Source: Sequoia sempervirens
Lineage: Eukaryota; Streptophyta; Pinopsida; Cupressales; Cupressaceae
DNA: 64,000 nucleotides
Assembly (NCBI GenBank): GCA_007258455.2
Contig: VDFB02321273.1
Location: forward strand, 161,392-225,391
Direction: 5' to 3'
This document shows, in pieces, positions 14,561-27,320 of the stretch. The position numbers and the translations under genes were made by a program. The first letter of the stretch is position 1. The number at the start of each line of letters is the position of its first letter. The notes under the pieces were generated by a model. That model was not told the DNA's origin, ran no database searches, and worked only from the letters and a program-made list of their open reading frames with translations.

Positions 14561-15769
14561 TTTTAATTTGTTATAGGTTATTTTCATATTTTAGATAGAT
14601 AATTTTTTATTATATCTACTGATATAATAAGTAAATAAATGTTTAGAATGAAGAATAAAATATAAAATAAATATTCATTATGGGAGAATAGGAAAATAAC
14701 CTTTGAAGAGTTAAAAAATTCCTTCAAAATTTTTAATTTTTTTATTATGATCTTTGTGGTGGAAAAATTCTTTGAAAAATGTTAGACAAAAAAGTTTATG
14801 CTCAAAGTTTTCTCAATTTGTAATTATTAAAAATTAACAATTTTTAACTTTAACTTTCAAAGATTAAAAATAGCATATCTGTTTTAGAAAAAAATATATA
14901 AAAGAAAATTTTAATAAAAAATAAAATATTTATAAATATTGTTTTTGTATTAATCAAAGTTGAAATACATCAAGAATAAAACAGTTCAACAAGGATTTGC
15001 ACAGAAAATAAGAATAAAGAAGTTATATATAGCAACCCAAAGACATAGAGCCTTTGTACAACAGATAGTAGAAAACTAAAAACACTAGCCTTACAAAGAA
15101 AATACTCTTAATTTTGAATTTGAATAATCTTTGAAATTGTCTAGTAAAACAAATATTCCCTTCCTAGAGCTATAAAATTGAAGTTTAATTGCTTCCAAAT
15201 ATTTCCTATACTTTGCATCTCTCATAGTGTCATACATATTTTAATATATTTTACATATTTTTAAAAATAAATATACTAATACAATAACCATTATATTAAA
15301 AATACTCTTTTAAAATAAACCCAAAACAAATATAAAATATACAATTTTATATACCATCACTTCCTTCTCTACTCATTATCGATTTCTCACCTTAAGATAA
15401 CTTTGATTACAAGTTAGTAAATAAACACTAAAATTTCGCTGGACTAGGAAGTCAAGTCTGACTGCTTTTTTGCGGGTAAACGTCAAAGTTAATAAAGGAA
15501 AATAAAGCATGCGTGTCCATTCACATTGTATGTGGACAAGGGGAGAACATTTCGCCTCAATTGACATGGAATTCCTTAACTAAGGCAACTAGATATATCA
15601 AATTTAATTTCCACTCTTTGTCTTCATTAGAAAGTGGGATGAAGGTGGCAACCTTACATTGGCTCTTATGCCATTGGTATTCCTTTTGGAGTGCTCTTCA
15701 TGTGGGTGTTTTCCACATGGGTTTTAGGAAATGGTTTTTATAGGAGAATACAACTTTGTTTAGAATGAG

Positions 15770-15925
15770 AAAATCAACTCTGTGAGCATCACCTAGATGT
15801 AATTAGTGCGAAGTGGACCATTCATTATCATGAGAGATGGGTTCTTGTGAACCACTACTCATGAAACATGGGTCAATGAGTTTGTCTCGTAAAACTACAT
15901 GGTTGAATCATGATAGCAATATCAC
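15770..15925 (-). repeat. Dispersed repeat, inverted relative to 32120-32565
   Basis: The reverse complement of this stretch matches 32236-32370 closely over about 140 bases, including CATGAGTAGTGGTTCACAAG, CCATCTCTCATGATAATGAA and ATCTAGGTGATGCTC. No ends or coding identify the family. Confidence 0.88.
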
Positions 15926-16300
15926 AAAATCAACTTTGTTTAGAATGAGAAAATCCAATACAAATACAAAATACTTCATTTATCCTTTGGGTATGTAAAG
16001 TGAATCAACAAACTACAATAATCAATAGTATTTCACTTAATGTTATAATAAAAATTAAAAATCAATATAGTAGAGTAAATTAATAGGAAATAAATTGTAT
16101 TTAATTTAATTTTTAATTTTTATAGTTATATTTTGTTTGAATAAATTTATTTAATTTTAAAAATTAATTAAAAAAAAGTAGTGTGATAAAAAAATATATT
16201 CATAAAATTTAAACGAGATCAAGTTCAAATGAAAGACAACAATTTAAAGGGTTAAGTCCAAACATAATAATAAAAAACTAAGCAACGAACACAATTTCAA

Positions 16301-16717
16301 AAGGAGAGGAATCTTTATCATTAGGGTTTCTCCAAACATCATTAGGGGTATAATTATCATCAACCGACTCTCATCCATTAAGTACACCCTCTTCCTTATG
16401 AGTATGCTTCAAAGGTTGTTGAGCACATGTCGAAGAAAGGGTTGGCTCCAACCGAGGAACCTCGCCAAAGTTTGGCCACTAGGAGCACCACACCCATGAT
16501 AAGAGGTGGAAGGTGGTCATAAGGGTTGGGACCAACCATAAGAAGCATTATCTTTATTTCTTGGAGGCTAAGAACCACGAGACTAGGAACCACAATCCCT
16601 TTTGGAAAATTGACTACAAAATCATTAACATCCTTAAGGAGGAGAAGAGGACGAAGGAAAGACTCTAACCACAGTGTAAGGAGCATTGTCTCAGTGGTTC
16701 AAATTCTCTTATATATA
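16301..16717. other. Unassigned DNA left of the LTR element
   Basis: Overlapping open frames exist on both strands (up to 96 residues), but neither resembles a known family. Confidence 0.4.
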
Positions 16718-17634
16718 TGAACAGTCCAACCTTGCCACTTTACTTATCCAAAAACACACTACAATAGAAAAACAATAGAAACATGCATAAGAACATCCAC
16801 CGTAACATAACCACAATACACGAGAGACACTAGATTTATCCTAGGAAAACTCTCAAAGGGAAAAACCCAACCTCAAAAGATTCATCCTTATTATATTCAT
16901 TCTCAAAATGCATTACATCTACCACTAGGGATTTTAACATGTTAGGTCATAGCCCAGGATTATAGAAATCTCATACGCAAGTTTCAAAACACATCGCCTC
17001 TGAAAACATAATTAGATCCTCTGCATCTTGTCGTTACTCTTGGCTTTGTCACTCAATCAGTGCTTTGCTAGACATTCTGTTCTTTCTTCTACTACTCTTA
17101 TCCTCCTATTTTAGACCTCCTCTCCATCCCCTTTGAAACAAATAGAAGTCATGGTTATATAGCATCCAAACTCCCTAAGTTAATCCACATTGGCCATAAA
17201 TTGACCCTAAACTTTAGGTCTAATGTAACGTGAAGTTGGCCACTCTTCAGTCCCAAATCACCTTGAAACATAAAATAACACCATGCAATTTACAACACAA
17301 GCTCTACTAGCACCAATTCACCTTCACACACTTCCTTTTACTAGCGCATGTTTCCCTTTGCTGGTGCAAACTCTTAGACTTTTGTATAATCATCACTCTT
17401 ACAACCTAAAAACACAGTATCACTCTGTCACCCCCAAAGTTCATTCTGGTAACTCAAACCTTTGGATACTTGAAACGAACACTCTTCATAACTAGATATA
17501 CCTTCTCTCCAAACTGCAAGGCCAAACAATGAAATGTGGTAGAATGTGATACTTTTTAATGCCACTCCCTGCAACATGCCTTCTAATAAAAATAGATACT
17601 TCAAATCTTCTGGATGCTTTTGGATGCTCCTACA
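16718..17634 (-). repeat. 3' LTR of the G-patch element
   Basis: On the reverse strand it starts TGTAGGAGCATCC and ends GACTGTTCA. It shares CACACTACAATAGAAAAACA and CATTACATCTACCACTAGGG with the other LTR. Confidence 0.85.
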
Positions 17635-17760
17635 TTAGACTCTCAGGTTAATTGAAAAGTGAGCCCCTCACTTGCCTAGCTACCCATCCTTGGTTTCCTC
17701 TCTACCAATGGTTTGCCTCTACCTTAGCTTCACAAGTTTGGAAGCTTTCTCTAGAAATAT

Positions 17761-18165
17761 TGCACTACCTCAATGGTCAATAGTTTGTATAGGTCCTCTC
17801 CACAAGCTAGCTCAAGATGAGTTCAACGATCTGCTCATAAACCACTGCATTGTACCTTAATGGTCTATACAAGTCCTCTCTGCAAGTTGCCTCAAGATGA
17901 ATTTTCTGATCTGCTCACAAATCACTGTACTACCTCAATGGTTGGCGGTTTGTATATAGGTCCTCTCTACAGGCTACCTCAAGATGAATGTGATGATCTT
18001 CTCATAAATCATTACACTACCTTAATGGTTGGAAGTCTATATAGGTCCTCTTTGCAAGCTACCTCAAGATGAATTTGGTGGTCTGCTCATAAATTACTGC
18101 ATTGCCTCAATATTTTGTGGTCTATACAAGTCCTCTTTGCAAGCTACCTCAAGATGAAAATTCAC
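17761..18165. repeat. 85-base minisatellite inside the G-patch element
   Basis: Five units start at about 17761, 17846, 17926, 18013 and 18098. They share ACCT.AATGG, TATA.AGGTCCTCT and CTCAAGATGAA segments. The open frames across it read through the repeat and are not considered genes. Confidence 0.9.
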
Positions 18166-18699
18166 TACGCCACCACCTTCATACCACACCCTTAGAATCT
18201 AGTGTAAAATTTTCTTTGGTTTTAACATTCTCAAACAAAACATTCTTAGAATTCTCCCAACACTGCTCTCTACCTTTCAAACTTAATCATAACTCAATCT
18301 GCACACTTGAAACAAATGTTGAGAAATGTCGACCTTAAACTTCCTTCTCATTGTCCACCTGGAGTTCGGGTTCCCCTCTACAAGTTCAATCATTACTCTT
18401 TCCTATGTTTCTTTACCCATAGTTCTTTTATTTCAACATGATTCATGGCTTCTTCTCCTTTTGCGATATATTTTCTTGTCACCCCTTCTTCCAACTTCTT
18501 TGTTGTTATGCTCCACACCTATCCTCCCTTGTTGCAATTCAATCTATCCCCTTCAACACTTGAATGGCTATGCTTATACAACTTCTAGAACATACTGATA
18601 ATCTTTCTCCACTTTGATCCATCAAGCCATCCATAATTCACTTGTATGCAACTTGTCTTGATTTCACTCTTCTACTTTCAGTTCCAACGCTCCTTTTTT

Positions 18700-19439
18700 G
18701 GATGACTCTTTAATTCACATATACTATAGGGATGTAGATCCCAACATTTTTCTCTCCCATGTCCATTTTTGTTGCAATAAGAACACCGAGTACACTACTT
18801 TCTTTGAACTGGTTTGTCAACATTGCCTTGATCACTTTTACTAGAAACATATCTAAGACCCTCATACTTTGGCCTCGTAATTGGCTCAATAGGTTCCCTA
18901 ATTCCTTGACCATGACTCTCCAATCCTTCTCCTTCATATCCCATCCTTTTCATTATCTTGAAACCAACACTCTTTTCAAACCAACTTCTATTATTTTTAT
19001 CATGATCCACAAACACATTATCTTCAATCTTGCACTCTTCAACTACTTTCACACTTACCGAAATCCTCCACTAAACAATTCAAATCATTTGTATCACAAG
19101 ATATATCGCACATAATCGACTTAGATCCTAGGTGGTCATTCTCCTTCTGCAACTGGAAATTTTGTTCTTTCAATTCTGATATTTCCTTCTTTTGTATATT
19201 ATTCCCCTCTTCTATCCTCTTTAGCATTTCTTCCAACTCTTCAATCTCCCTTTTGACTTTCACAAGAAATTTTAACCTTTCCTTTAGTTCCACAAAATCC
19301 CTTTTAACATCTTCAAATAGCTCTAACTATTCTAATTTCTTATTTTCCTCTTAATACTTCTCAACTCTCCTTCCATAATATCCTTTTCATATAACAAATA
19401 TTTATTTTCCTTCTTCACCTTCTTCCCAATCTTCCCCAT
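18700..19439 (-). pseudogene. gag-like gene with coiled coil, G-patch and CCHC knuckle, disrupted
   Basis: A start codon at 19439 opens a lysine/glutamate-rich stretch (KKVKKENKYL, YEKDIM). After stops the frame continues as a coiled coil (EELEEMLKRIEEGN, ISELKEQNFQLQKEN). Then comes a G-patch: GFKIMKRMGYEGEGLESHG, followed by QGIREPI and RPKYEGLRYV, matching the MGx3GxGLxxxxQGI pattern. After another stop comes a clean zinc knuckle CSYCNKNGHGREKCW with LHP behind it (CX2CX4HX4C). A G-patch plus knuckle implies RNA binding. The frame is broken by at least three stops or shifts. It could be a captured host fragment or an unusual gag; I do not know the parent family. Confidence 0.65.
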
Positions 19440-19577
19440 TGAAAAAAATTGTAACACTTATGAAATTGAGATGACTTACCAAGCTCACTCTGGATCTTCC
19501 TGAATTCCCTTACTCCCAAAGGATATCATAACCAACTCAGATACCATTTGATACAATCAAGGATGGAGGGTCCATAA

Positions 19578-20494
19578 TGGATTGTCTAACCTTGTAGCCC
19601 TACTTATCCCAGAACACACTACAATAGAAAAACAATAGAAACATGCATAGGAACATCCACCATAACATAACCATAATACACAAGACACCAGATTTATCCT
19701 GGGAAAACCCTCAAAGGGAAAAAAAACTAGCCTAAAAATATTCATCCTCATTATGTTCATTCTCAAAAGCATTACATCTACCACTAGGGATTTTAACATG
19801 TTAGTATGCAACCTAGGATCACAAAAATCTCATACACACCTCTGTCAAAACATAACATCACCCCCAAAAACATAATTAGATCCTCCACATCCCGTCACTA
19901 CTCTTGGCTCTATCACTCAACTGGCGCTTTGCTAGACACTCTTCTCTATCTTCTGCTACTCTTATCCTCATATTTCAAACCTTCTCCTCTCCTCCCTTTG
20001 CAACAAGCATAATTCATGCTTATATAACATTCACACTCCCTAAGTTAATACACATCGACCACATATTGACCCTAAAATTTAGGTTCAATGTAACGTGAAG
20101 TTAGCCACTCTTCAATCCCAAATCACCTCTAGACATAAAACAACACCATGCATTTTACAACACAAGATCTACTAGCCCTAAATCACCTTCACACGTTTCC
20201 TTTTACTAGCACACATTTCCCTTTGCTAGCGCAAGCAAACTCTCATACTTCTATACAATCATCACTCCTACAACCTAGAAACACAATCTCCACTTTGTCA
20301 TCTCTAGAATTTGTTTCAATAACTCAAACCTTCAAAAACTTGAAACTAACACTCTTCACAACTAGATCTACCTTCCCTCCAAACCATAAGTCCAAACAAT
20401 GAAATGTGGTACTTTCTAATGCCACTCACTACAATATGCATTCTGATAACAAAAGATAATTCAAATCTTCTAGATGCTTCTGGATGCTCCTACA
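19578..20494 (-). repeat. 5' LTR of the G-patch element
   Basis: On the reverse strand it starts TGTAGGAGCATCC and ends GACAATCCA. It has the same length as the other copy by my boundaries. Confidence 0.85.
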
Positions 20495-20984
20495 TTATAT
20501 CTATATTGAATATGTGGTAGCAATCATTAGTCAAATTTTTTTCTCCTAGTATCTATTTAAAAACTTTCCTAGTTCACTCGCTACACTCCTTTAATATGAA
20601 TTATAGTCTTTGGTCCTCACCTACCTAATGAAGTCCATATACTTACTTTGACTCGTTAATATTATGGGTGTATCCATCCTCTCTTCACCTTTGGCACTCC
20701 ACACCATTACCTTTACTCCTATTTTATTGATTGACGATAATTTAATGGCAATCCTTCTCTCTTCCCAGGTGTGGGTTGTGGGAAGAGAGGCATCTACATA
20801 TCTCTCATGCTTTATCGTGCCTAATAAATCTATCCCAATCTATGTCAAATCTGCCACCCTTCAAATTGCTTGTACTTGGTTGCCACATGTCCAAGTCACT
20901 ATTTAGCCAGCTTCAACGTACTGCCTCGTGTCATGTTGCATGCACTTGCCACCTTCACATCCTTCTATCTCTAGATCATTGCCT

Positions 20985-21367
20985 TTGAGAATCAACAACA
21001 TCATTGGCCAATTTATCTACCTTGCTATTTCCTTCTCTATATATATGTTTAATTTTGAAGGATTCAAACCCATCTAGGAGCCTAAGGCACTCCTCTAAAT
21101 GAGCATTCAATTTCTAATTTTAGATTTGATGTTTGCAAATTGCATTGGAATCTCCCTCTATTTCAATTTTCCTTATCCCTCGTCTTTGCCCACCTTTTAG
21201 GCCCAATTTGAGTACTCAGACTTGTTATTTGTTGCTGATCCAAGAGGATAATAGTTTTCTTTTACATTAATTCCATTATGGTCTCTAAAAATATATCCAA
21301 CCCTAATGAGGCTTGTGCTTCCTCTAGATGCTCCATCAAAATTCATTTTCATCCATCTTCTTCTAGC
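20985..21367 (-). pseudogene. RNase H domain relic of a LINE-type element
   Basis: Reverse-strand reading gives RWMKMNFDGASRG, VGYIFRDHNGI, ENYYPLGSATNNKSEY, IRKIEIEGDSNAI and IYREGNSKVDKLAND. This is the plant RVT_3/RNase H fold with the D, E, D and D active residues all visible. Stops and a frame slip interrupt it. DNA at 20495-20984 is probably its 3' untranslated part; nothing else is recognised there. Confidence 0.75.
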
Positions 21368-21424
21368 ACATGCTCCAAACTATTTTGTCTCTTTTGGCCT
21401 TAATGTTAGCAACCACATTAATGG

Positions 21425-22570
21425 GATATGAACTAATTATTAATTTTTAATGTGTTATACTTATAATTATATAAACTAATCACTAAGATAAATTAGAATC
21501 CTTTCCTTGAAAATAGGAGCCCCTACTTTTTAGTTCTCAATATTTAGTGGGTATCTTTAGGGTGGGGCTAAAACTTTCCTTATTAGCTTAGGATATTTTT
21601 TGCCACCTCTCTTACATATTTACAATTTTTACCATTCACTATTGCTAAAAAAAACTAATTTAGCTATTTTTTAGCTTTAATTGTAAAAAACAAAAAACAA
21701 AGTAAGGGTGGGTCCCAGTGCAACTACTTAGCTTATTTTGGCTAGTAGTCATTGCTCAACTTTTTAAGGGGCAATTTGTGGAGCTAGTGACCCCATGAAT
21801 ATTTAATTTTGTTTAAACAATCATCTTAAATTTTATTTTATGAAATGTATTTTTTTTTTCAAATTAATGTTTTTTCGCTACTAAATTGTGAGCATAATTC
21901 AATTGTATATTACCATATTTATTTATCATTCATTATTGCATTGATAAGTAATAGTTTTACTGGATTGTATCGTGGAAAATTTTGAAAGGGCCTTGATTTT
22001 TGACAACAAATTTGTACTTGGGTGTTGCATTGTGCTATAATTTCTTGCCTGTTTTATTTACATGTATGAATGAAAGCATTAGTAATAAATTTTGCAAGTA
22101 AAATTTGGAACGAAAAATCATATGCAAATGAAAGGAGGGAAATGAATTTGTGCAACCACATGTAATTTTTCTCAATATGCAATTGTTTATTTCCAACCCC
22201 CTTTTTTTAAAGCTTATTTTCAATTCCTAAGCAATAACTGCTCCACTAAAATAGGGAAAGACTCTAAATTATCCTTTTCCCATATATAAAAATTTGTAAG
22301 GTAACAATCTAGCTACTTAAATTTAAGTAGAAAATAAACTTAAGCAATCACATTTAATTGAGTTAAGCCTTTTAACTTTCTAGTTGTTGTAAAAAAATCA
22401 TGGGATCACCAATGTCCTAAAAATTTTAGGCATAAATTTTTAATCTTATTCATTACCATAATTTCAAAGGACCCCATCCTTGTAAAATAATCCTAAAATA
22501 TTTTAGGAAGCTTCTCTCCATGAGACCATAAGTCTAAGCAGTAAATGTGAGGTTGAAATTATTCATCACT
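21425..22570 (+). repeat. Dispersed AT-rich repeat, copy A
   Basis: 21435-21680 and 22385-22565 match 31185-31440 and 31475-31925 in the same order and orientation. Shared runs include AATCACTAAGATAAATTA, CTTTTTAGTTCTCA and AAATATTTTAGGAAGCT. Unmatched DNA lies between the two segments in this copy. The family is unknown. Confidence 0.8.
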
Positions 22571-23886
22571 ATATAATTTAACCAACTCTACTTAATCCCT
22601 CCATCCTAATCTATTCTCATCAATCTTCTTCATTCATTCCTCCATACCTTTGTCAATAGTTTCATTTATTTTGAAAGCATATCTGCATTCTTCAAATTCA
22701 CCTATCCTGTCAAGGGGCACTCCTACACCAAATCATCCAAAACCAAGGTTGATATTTTGAATCCAAAATCCCTCATAGAGTTGAAGTATCAAATTCAAAT
22801 ATTAGTCATCATTAAGTTGACATAATCCACCAATTTCCATCAATCAATCTAAATTAAGTCAAACCATCTATCAAATCTTAAAATCAAAATCTAAACACTT
22901 GGGGCATACTATTACTAATGTCATCCTACCAGGGCCATATATATACTTTCTTTGAAATACCGTTACTTCTTTTAGTTGTAACACCATTTCAAAGAGGGGT
23001 AAAATATAAAATTTAATGACACCAGACCCTCACATAACCTTCTACACCATCTCTAATATGTCATCAACACATTACTAATTAATTAAATAATCTTCATTAT
23101 TTAATTAATTAGGATTAGCTTCTCTTATTTATCCAAAATAGGTAAATTAATACATTTTCCCTAATTAACTAAATATATATTATTATTTAGTTAATTATTC
23201 TATTTAATCTATGTATTTAAAAATAAATGTTCCACTTTCTCCATTATACACATATAAAAAAAAACTAGTCAAATAATTCAAACTAATATTACATCTCCAC
23301 CATTCATTTCCACACTACATTTCAAAATCCCAACCATTAACATAAAGATAGCTTTAAAAGTAATCCTAGAAACCAAAATTAATAAAGTCATTTCAATCAA
23401 TCCTAACTATCCTTTTGAAATTGATATTGGCCACGCATCTTAAAGCTTGCTCTAAAAGCTAACTTATTCTAAAAGTTAATACATTTCAATTATCCATTTT
23501 CATACTACATCTTGAGATATATACAATTCATATCCTCGAACAAGAATATATAAATCAACCCTTACCCTTAATCAAATCATAAATGATTAAACCATGGGTA
23601 CATGTTGCTCAAATATCAAGAGATCATCATCTATCCTCCATCAAATCAATTATCAATGCCCATTCTCTTAAGCTTGATAGGTAAATGTTACAAACATCTT
23701 GCTTACTCCTTGAGAAACCACATTAATCATATATTGAGAAATCTATTTCAATAAAGAGGGTTTGTATTGGTAATATTATTAAGTGTTTCTTTTGTTTGAA
23801 TCTCTCTTTAGCTCAATCAAAGGTATGGTTTGATTTAGAATAAATGGTTTAACATTGCTTTAATTTCTTTGTATTTTATTCTAAAT

Positions 23887-23889
<3 letters not shown>

Positions 23890-23917
<28 letters not shown>
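23890..23917. repeat. (AC)14 microsatellite
   Basis: 28 bases of uninterrupted AC dinucleotides. Confidence 0.97.
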
Positions 23918-26147
23918 TTCATGAGTCCATGTGGGATATATTTTTTAATTATTTAGTGAGGGATCTCTAGAGGATGTTGCTTAAAAAGAATAAAATAGAT
24001 ATAATAAAACAATAATAACAAACTCTATACAAAACCAACCAAAACATAGGAACCAATAGATTACCTGCAACCAAGGTGGAACCAATGATAACCAAAACAC
24101 AAAAATAGAAACAAAAATAAAAGAGTCACTGGCCTATAGAGAGATTTCATTATCACTAACACCATTAACAAGATTCACACCCTAACCATATATGCACACA
24201 CCTACCACTTCCTTGTGCCCTTGACTAACCACAATAGAAGTTGTTGGTGACTGGAGTTGTAGGCCCTAAATCCCTAAGGCTTGATAATCTTCTAGGTGTC
24301 AGGGGTGTCAAAATTGGGAAAATTACCATAAACCTATCTTTAGGTTGGGCATCTAAGGACCAATGTTTGAGGTGGGTAAGAATTCCTTCACTTCTAGCTC
24401 TACAAGACCAAGGGGGTTATCCCTACAATACCAAATTGATAATTGAAACAATAAACACTATCTTACATCAAACTACACCTATCACATAGTGTATCCCAAT
24501 ATTGGTGTCACAACATACCTATGTGCTAGTTAGGAAAAGTAAGGATAAGCACCTTAATAACATAGAATCCACCATATAACTATTTGAGAATGAGTTTATG
24601 ATACACCCTTGCATTGTTGTATTCATTCAAACATGGTAGTAAAACACACAGAAAGTAAAACTTTAAAAGTTTTTTGAGTTGATATGTTTGGATTGAGTTG
24701 AGGATGATGGTAGAGAAATCCAATCATAGACTAGTGCCTTTATCCATTGGGCAATAGAGTTTATAGGTTTAATCAAACAAGTAATAACTGAAAGCAAGGT
24801 GATGGCTTAATCAAGTCACCAAAAAAGACTATGCCTTTCAAAGTGCTCAGACAAGCTAGGATCTACACATTCATTTAGAAAGACAATATATAGTTGTAGA
24901 ATATTAAGAGAGTCTACTTAGTAACCCTCAAGCATGCCCACACATTTTCTTTATTATATTGAAAAGATACCATGCAAAGGCTTTGCACAAATTTTGTGGA
25001 TGTTTGGTTGAAAAACTAAAAAACGTACATCTGGAAATGCATACCATACATAAAGAGACACTCTAATAAGGTTGATTCTACCTTTAATCACTCAATCTTC
25101 AAAGTTTACAAATGCTATTGTAGGTTTGGGAGAAAACCCAGATCATTGCAATATAAAATGGCTAGACCCAAAACTGGAAGTTGAAACCTAGGGTTTCTTG
25201 TGAATATCCTTCTTTTGTTGGCTTTGCAACTACTTCTCTCTTCTATTCTCTATTCTCTTCCTCTAACCACCCTCCTAAAAATAGGAACTCCTCTTCTTTT
25301 ACCTCATCAAGAGACATTGGGAAGAGGAACGAGAATTTTAGATTGTACTTGCCTTCATGTTTGCTTATATCACACTCACATAGTTGCCACATGCTAAGAA
25401 GCCATGCCCTAGCATTAATGAGCACACAAATGAAGAAGAAAACCCCCAAAAAATCCACAAAAAATATCTACCAAGGATCAATCTCTGAAAGAAAGGATGT
25501 TTGTAAATCATAAAAAGCATGGGTGTTGCCTATTTCCACTTGTAGTTATTGAGAAATGTATTGAAGATCATCCTTGCAGCCCTAAAAAATCAAATTTGGT
25601 AGTTGAGAGGGTAGCTATAGTATTAATGATGCCAACAACTAAAATCACATCAATTGGGAACATCGTCAAAATTATTGGGCCCGAAACAGTACTTAGTTCA
25701 ATAATTAAAACTTTCATTAGCCTGAAAGATCATCTTTGTTGGACATCGAGTGACGGGCCTACAACATATTACATTCCATGTTGATAAAGAAGATAACATT
25801 AAGAATGTCGAAACACCAATTCTTGAAAGGGGACTTCCATCGAACATCAGGCTTTAGGCTCTGAGTCTATTGCTTGTTGGAAGAATGGGAAGATGAAAGG
25901 AAAAGTGGAAAGATTTAGAGGAGCACAAAAGGGAAGAAGGTGTTGAGAGTTGGGAGTCGAGAGAAAGACTTACGTCTTACTGTGGACTGTGATAGAGGGT
26001 ACTGATTGGATTAAACTGTGGGTGAACTTTAGGGAAAACTATCCTTGTAATTCTATCTAATTGACAAACGTGTTTAAATCAATCATTGGGAACTTCATGA
26101 AGGTTTCCTCAGTTTATTCCTTAATTTTCAATATGGGGGACGTAAAC

Positions 26148-27320
26148 TGATGAAAGGTATTGGGCTTGTTTGCCTAAGGGCTGAAACTAGAAAGCCAAGT
26201 GTGGATGGATACAACTACACACAAATTGCATTTATTTAGAAATCTAGTTTTTAGACTTCCAATCAACTCTGTGACAGGAACCTATGCGAGGAATAGTTTG
26301 TAATAAAGGCAAATTAAAACCAAGCAGTAAAACATAACTAATAATTCTTATTGAAACTAAAGTATTAGAAAGCAAATAAATACTAGAATTGAAATGTAAA
26401 GTGCTAAATCAAGTCCACGTGTATTAATAAGCACCCTAATTAACACTGTTTGAAATAATCTGCTAAATTAAGTTCACATGAGATAGCAAATACATTGATT
26501 AAATTTGATTGAAAAGTAATCTTCCAAACTAAATGCACTTGTAGCAACAAACACACCGATTAATAATACATCAAATAATATTTAACAACACATTGAACGA
26601 TTTTAGATTAAAAGAATAATTAAAGATTGAAAACATATTTTAAAACTGAAGAATCTCATTACCACAACACACCAATTCTACAACAATTCACCAAGCAATC
26701 GAGGAAGTGGGCCCTGCCTTCTCCAATCATCTAATGATGAAATGAAGATTTATTCTACGCTAATCAAGATTCATGCAAGTGATATTTAAAATCTCAATCT
26801 TTTCAAATCAGAACAACTTATAGATATATATTATCGAATATCAATTCAAGTCTTGACATACATATTTATAGAGATTATATGTCGCTGAGTTTATAACTAA
26901 TACTGATTAAAAAGCATATGACTATTTAGGTTGTTTTGGCCTACGACCGACAACCTTAAAAAGCTACTTAAAAATAGATTACAAACTTCAATATCGTTCC
27001 AAAACAAACTAACAACTTAGACCACGCTTATAAAAAATGACACATGACTCATAAACGACTTTGTATTCATTCCACTAATGCTCCTCTTGCTTCCATGCAC
27101 CATCCACCTAATTATCCCCCTTTTTATCATAGTCATGAAGATAATCAGTAAATAATTAAAGGTTTTGATATATCCACAAGTTTTTATCCTTTCTTTGCAT
27201 TTTACTAAATATCCTTACTTCATTAACAAATAGTGACAGGAACAACAAAGGATTCTATAGGAATGAAAGGGTAAAAGGTAAATAAAAAGGTGAAAATAAG
27301 GACATATTTAACCCTCATCA
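26148..27320 (-). repeat. Possible solo LTR
   Basis: The reverse strand starts TGATGAGGGTTAAAT and ends ACCTTTCATCA, with short inverted ends TGATGA/TCATCA. No matching flanking duplication was found, so this stays tentative. Confidence 0.3.

Larger units (their letters stand above)
8640..16300. other. AT-rich DNA without recognisable genes
   Basis: Both strands contain only short open frames with no domain I recognise. Local tandem repeats are listed separately. Confidence 0.6.
16718..20494 (-). mobile_element. Non-autonomous LTR retrotransposon with G-patch/zinc-knuckle coding remnant
   Basis: 3777 bases. Two direct repeats of 917 bases each (16718-17634 and 19578-20494) begin TG and end CA. 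The internal region is only about 1.94 kb and contains no protease, RT or integrase. In - orientation the coding remnant lies next to the 5' LTR and a minisatellite next to the 3' LTR. A primer-binding-like sequence TGGTATCTGAG (one mismatch to the initiator Met tRNA type) lies about 32 bases inside the 5' LTR. Target duplications are not exact (ATATA versus TTATA). The LTRs have many differences, so the insertion is old. Confidence 0.8.

Noticed and set aside
17672..18338. Open frames with repeated LPQDE-type peptides on the + strand
   Set aside because: They read through an 85-base minisatellite on the strand opposite to the element's coding remnant, and the frames change between units.
25181..25784. 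Open frames of 95-110 residues
   Set aside because: They resemble no domain known to me, overlap frames on the other strand, and show no splice or promoter context.
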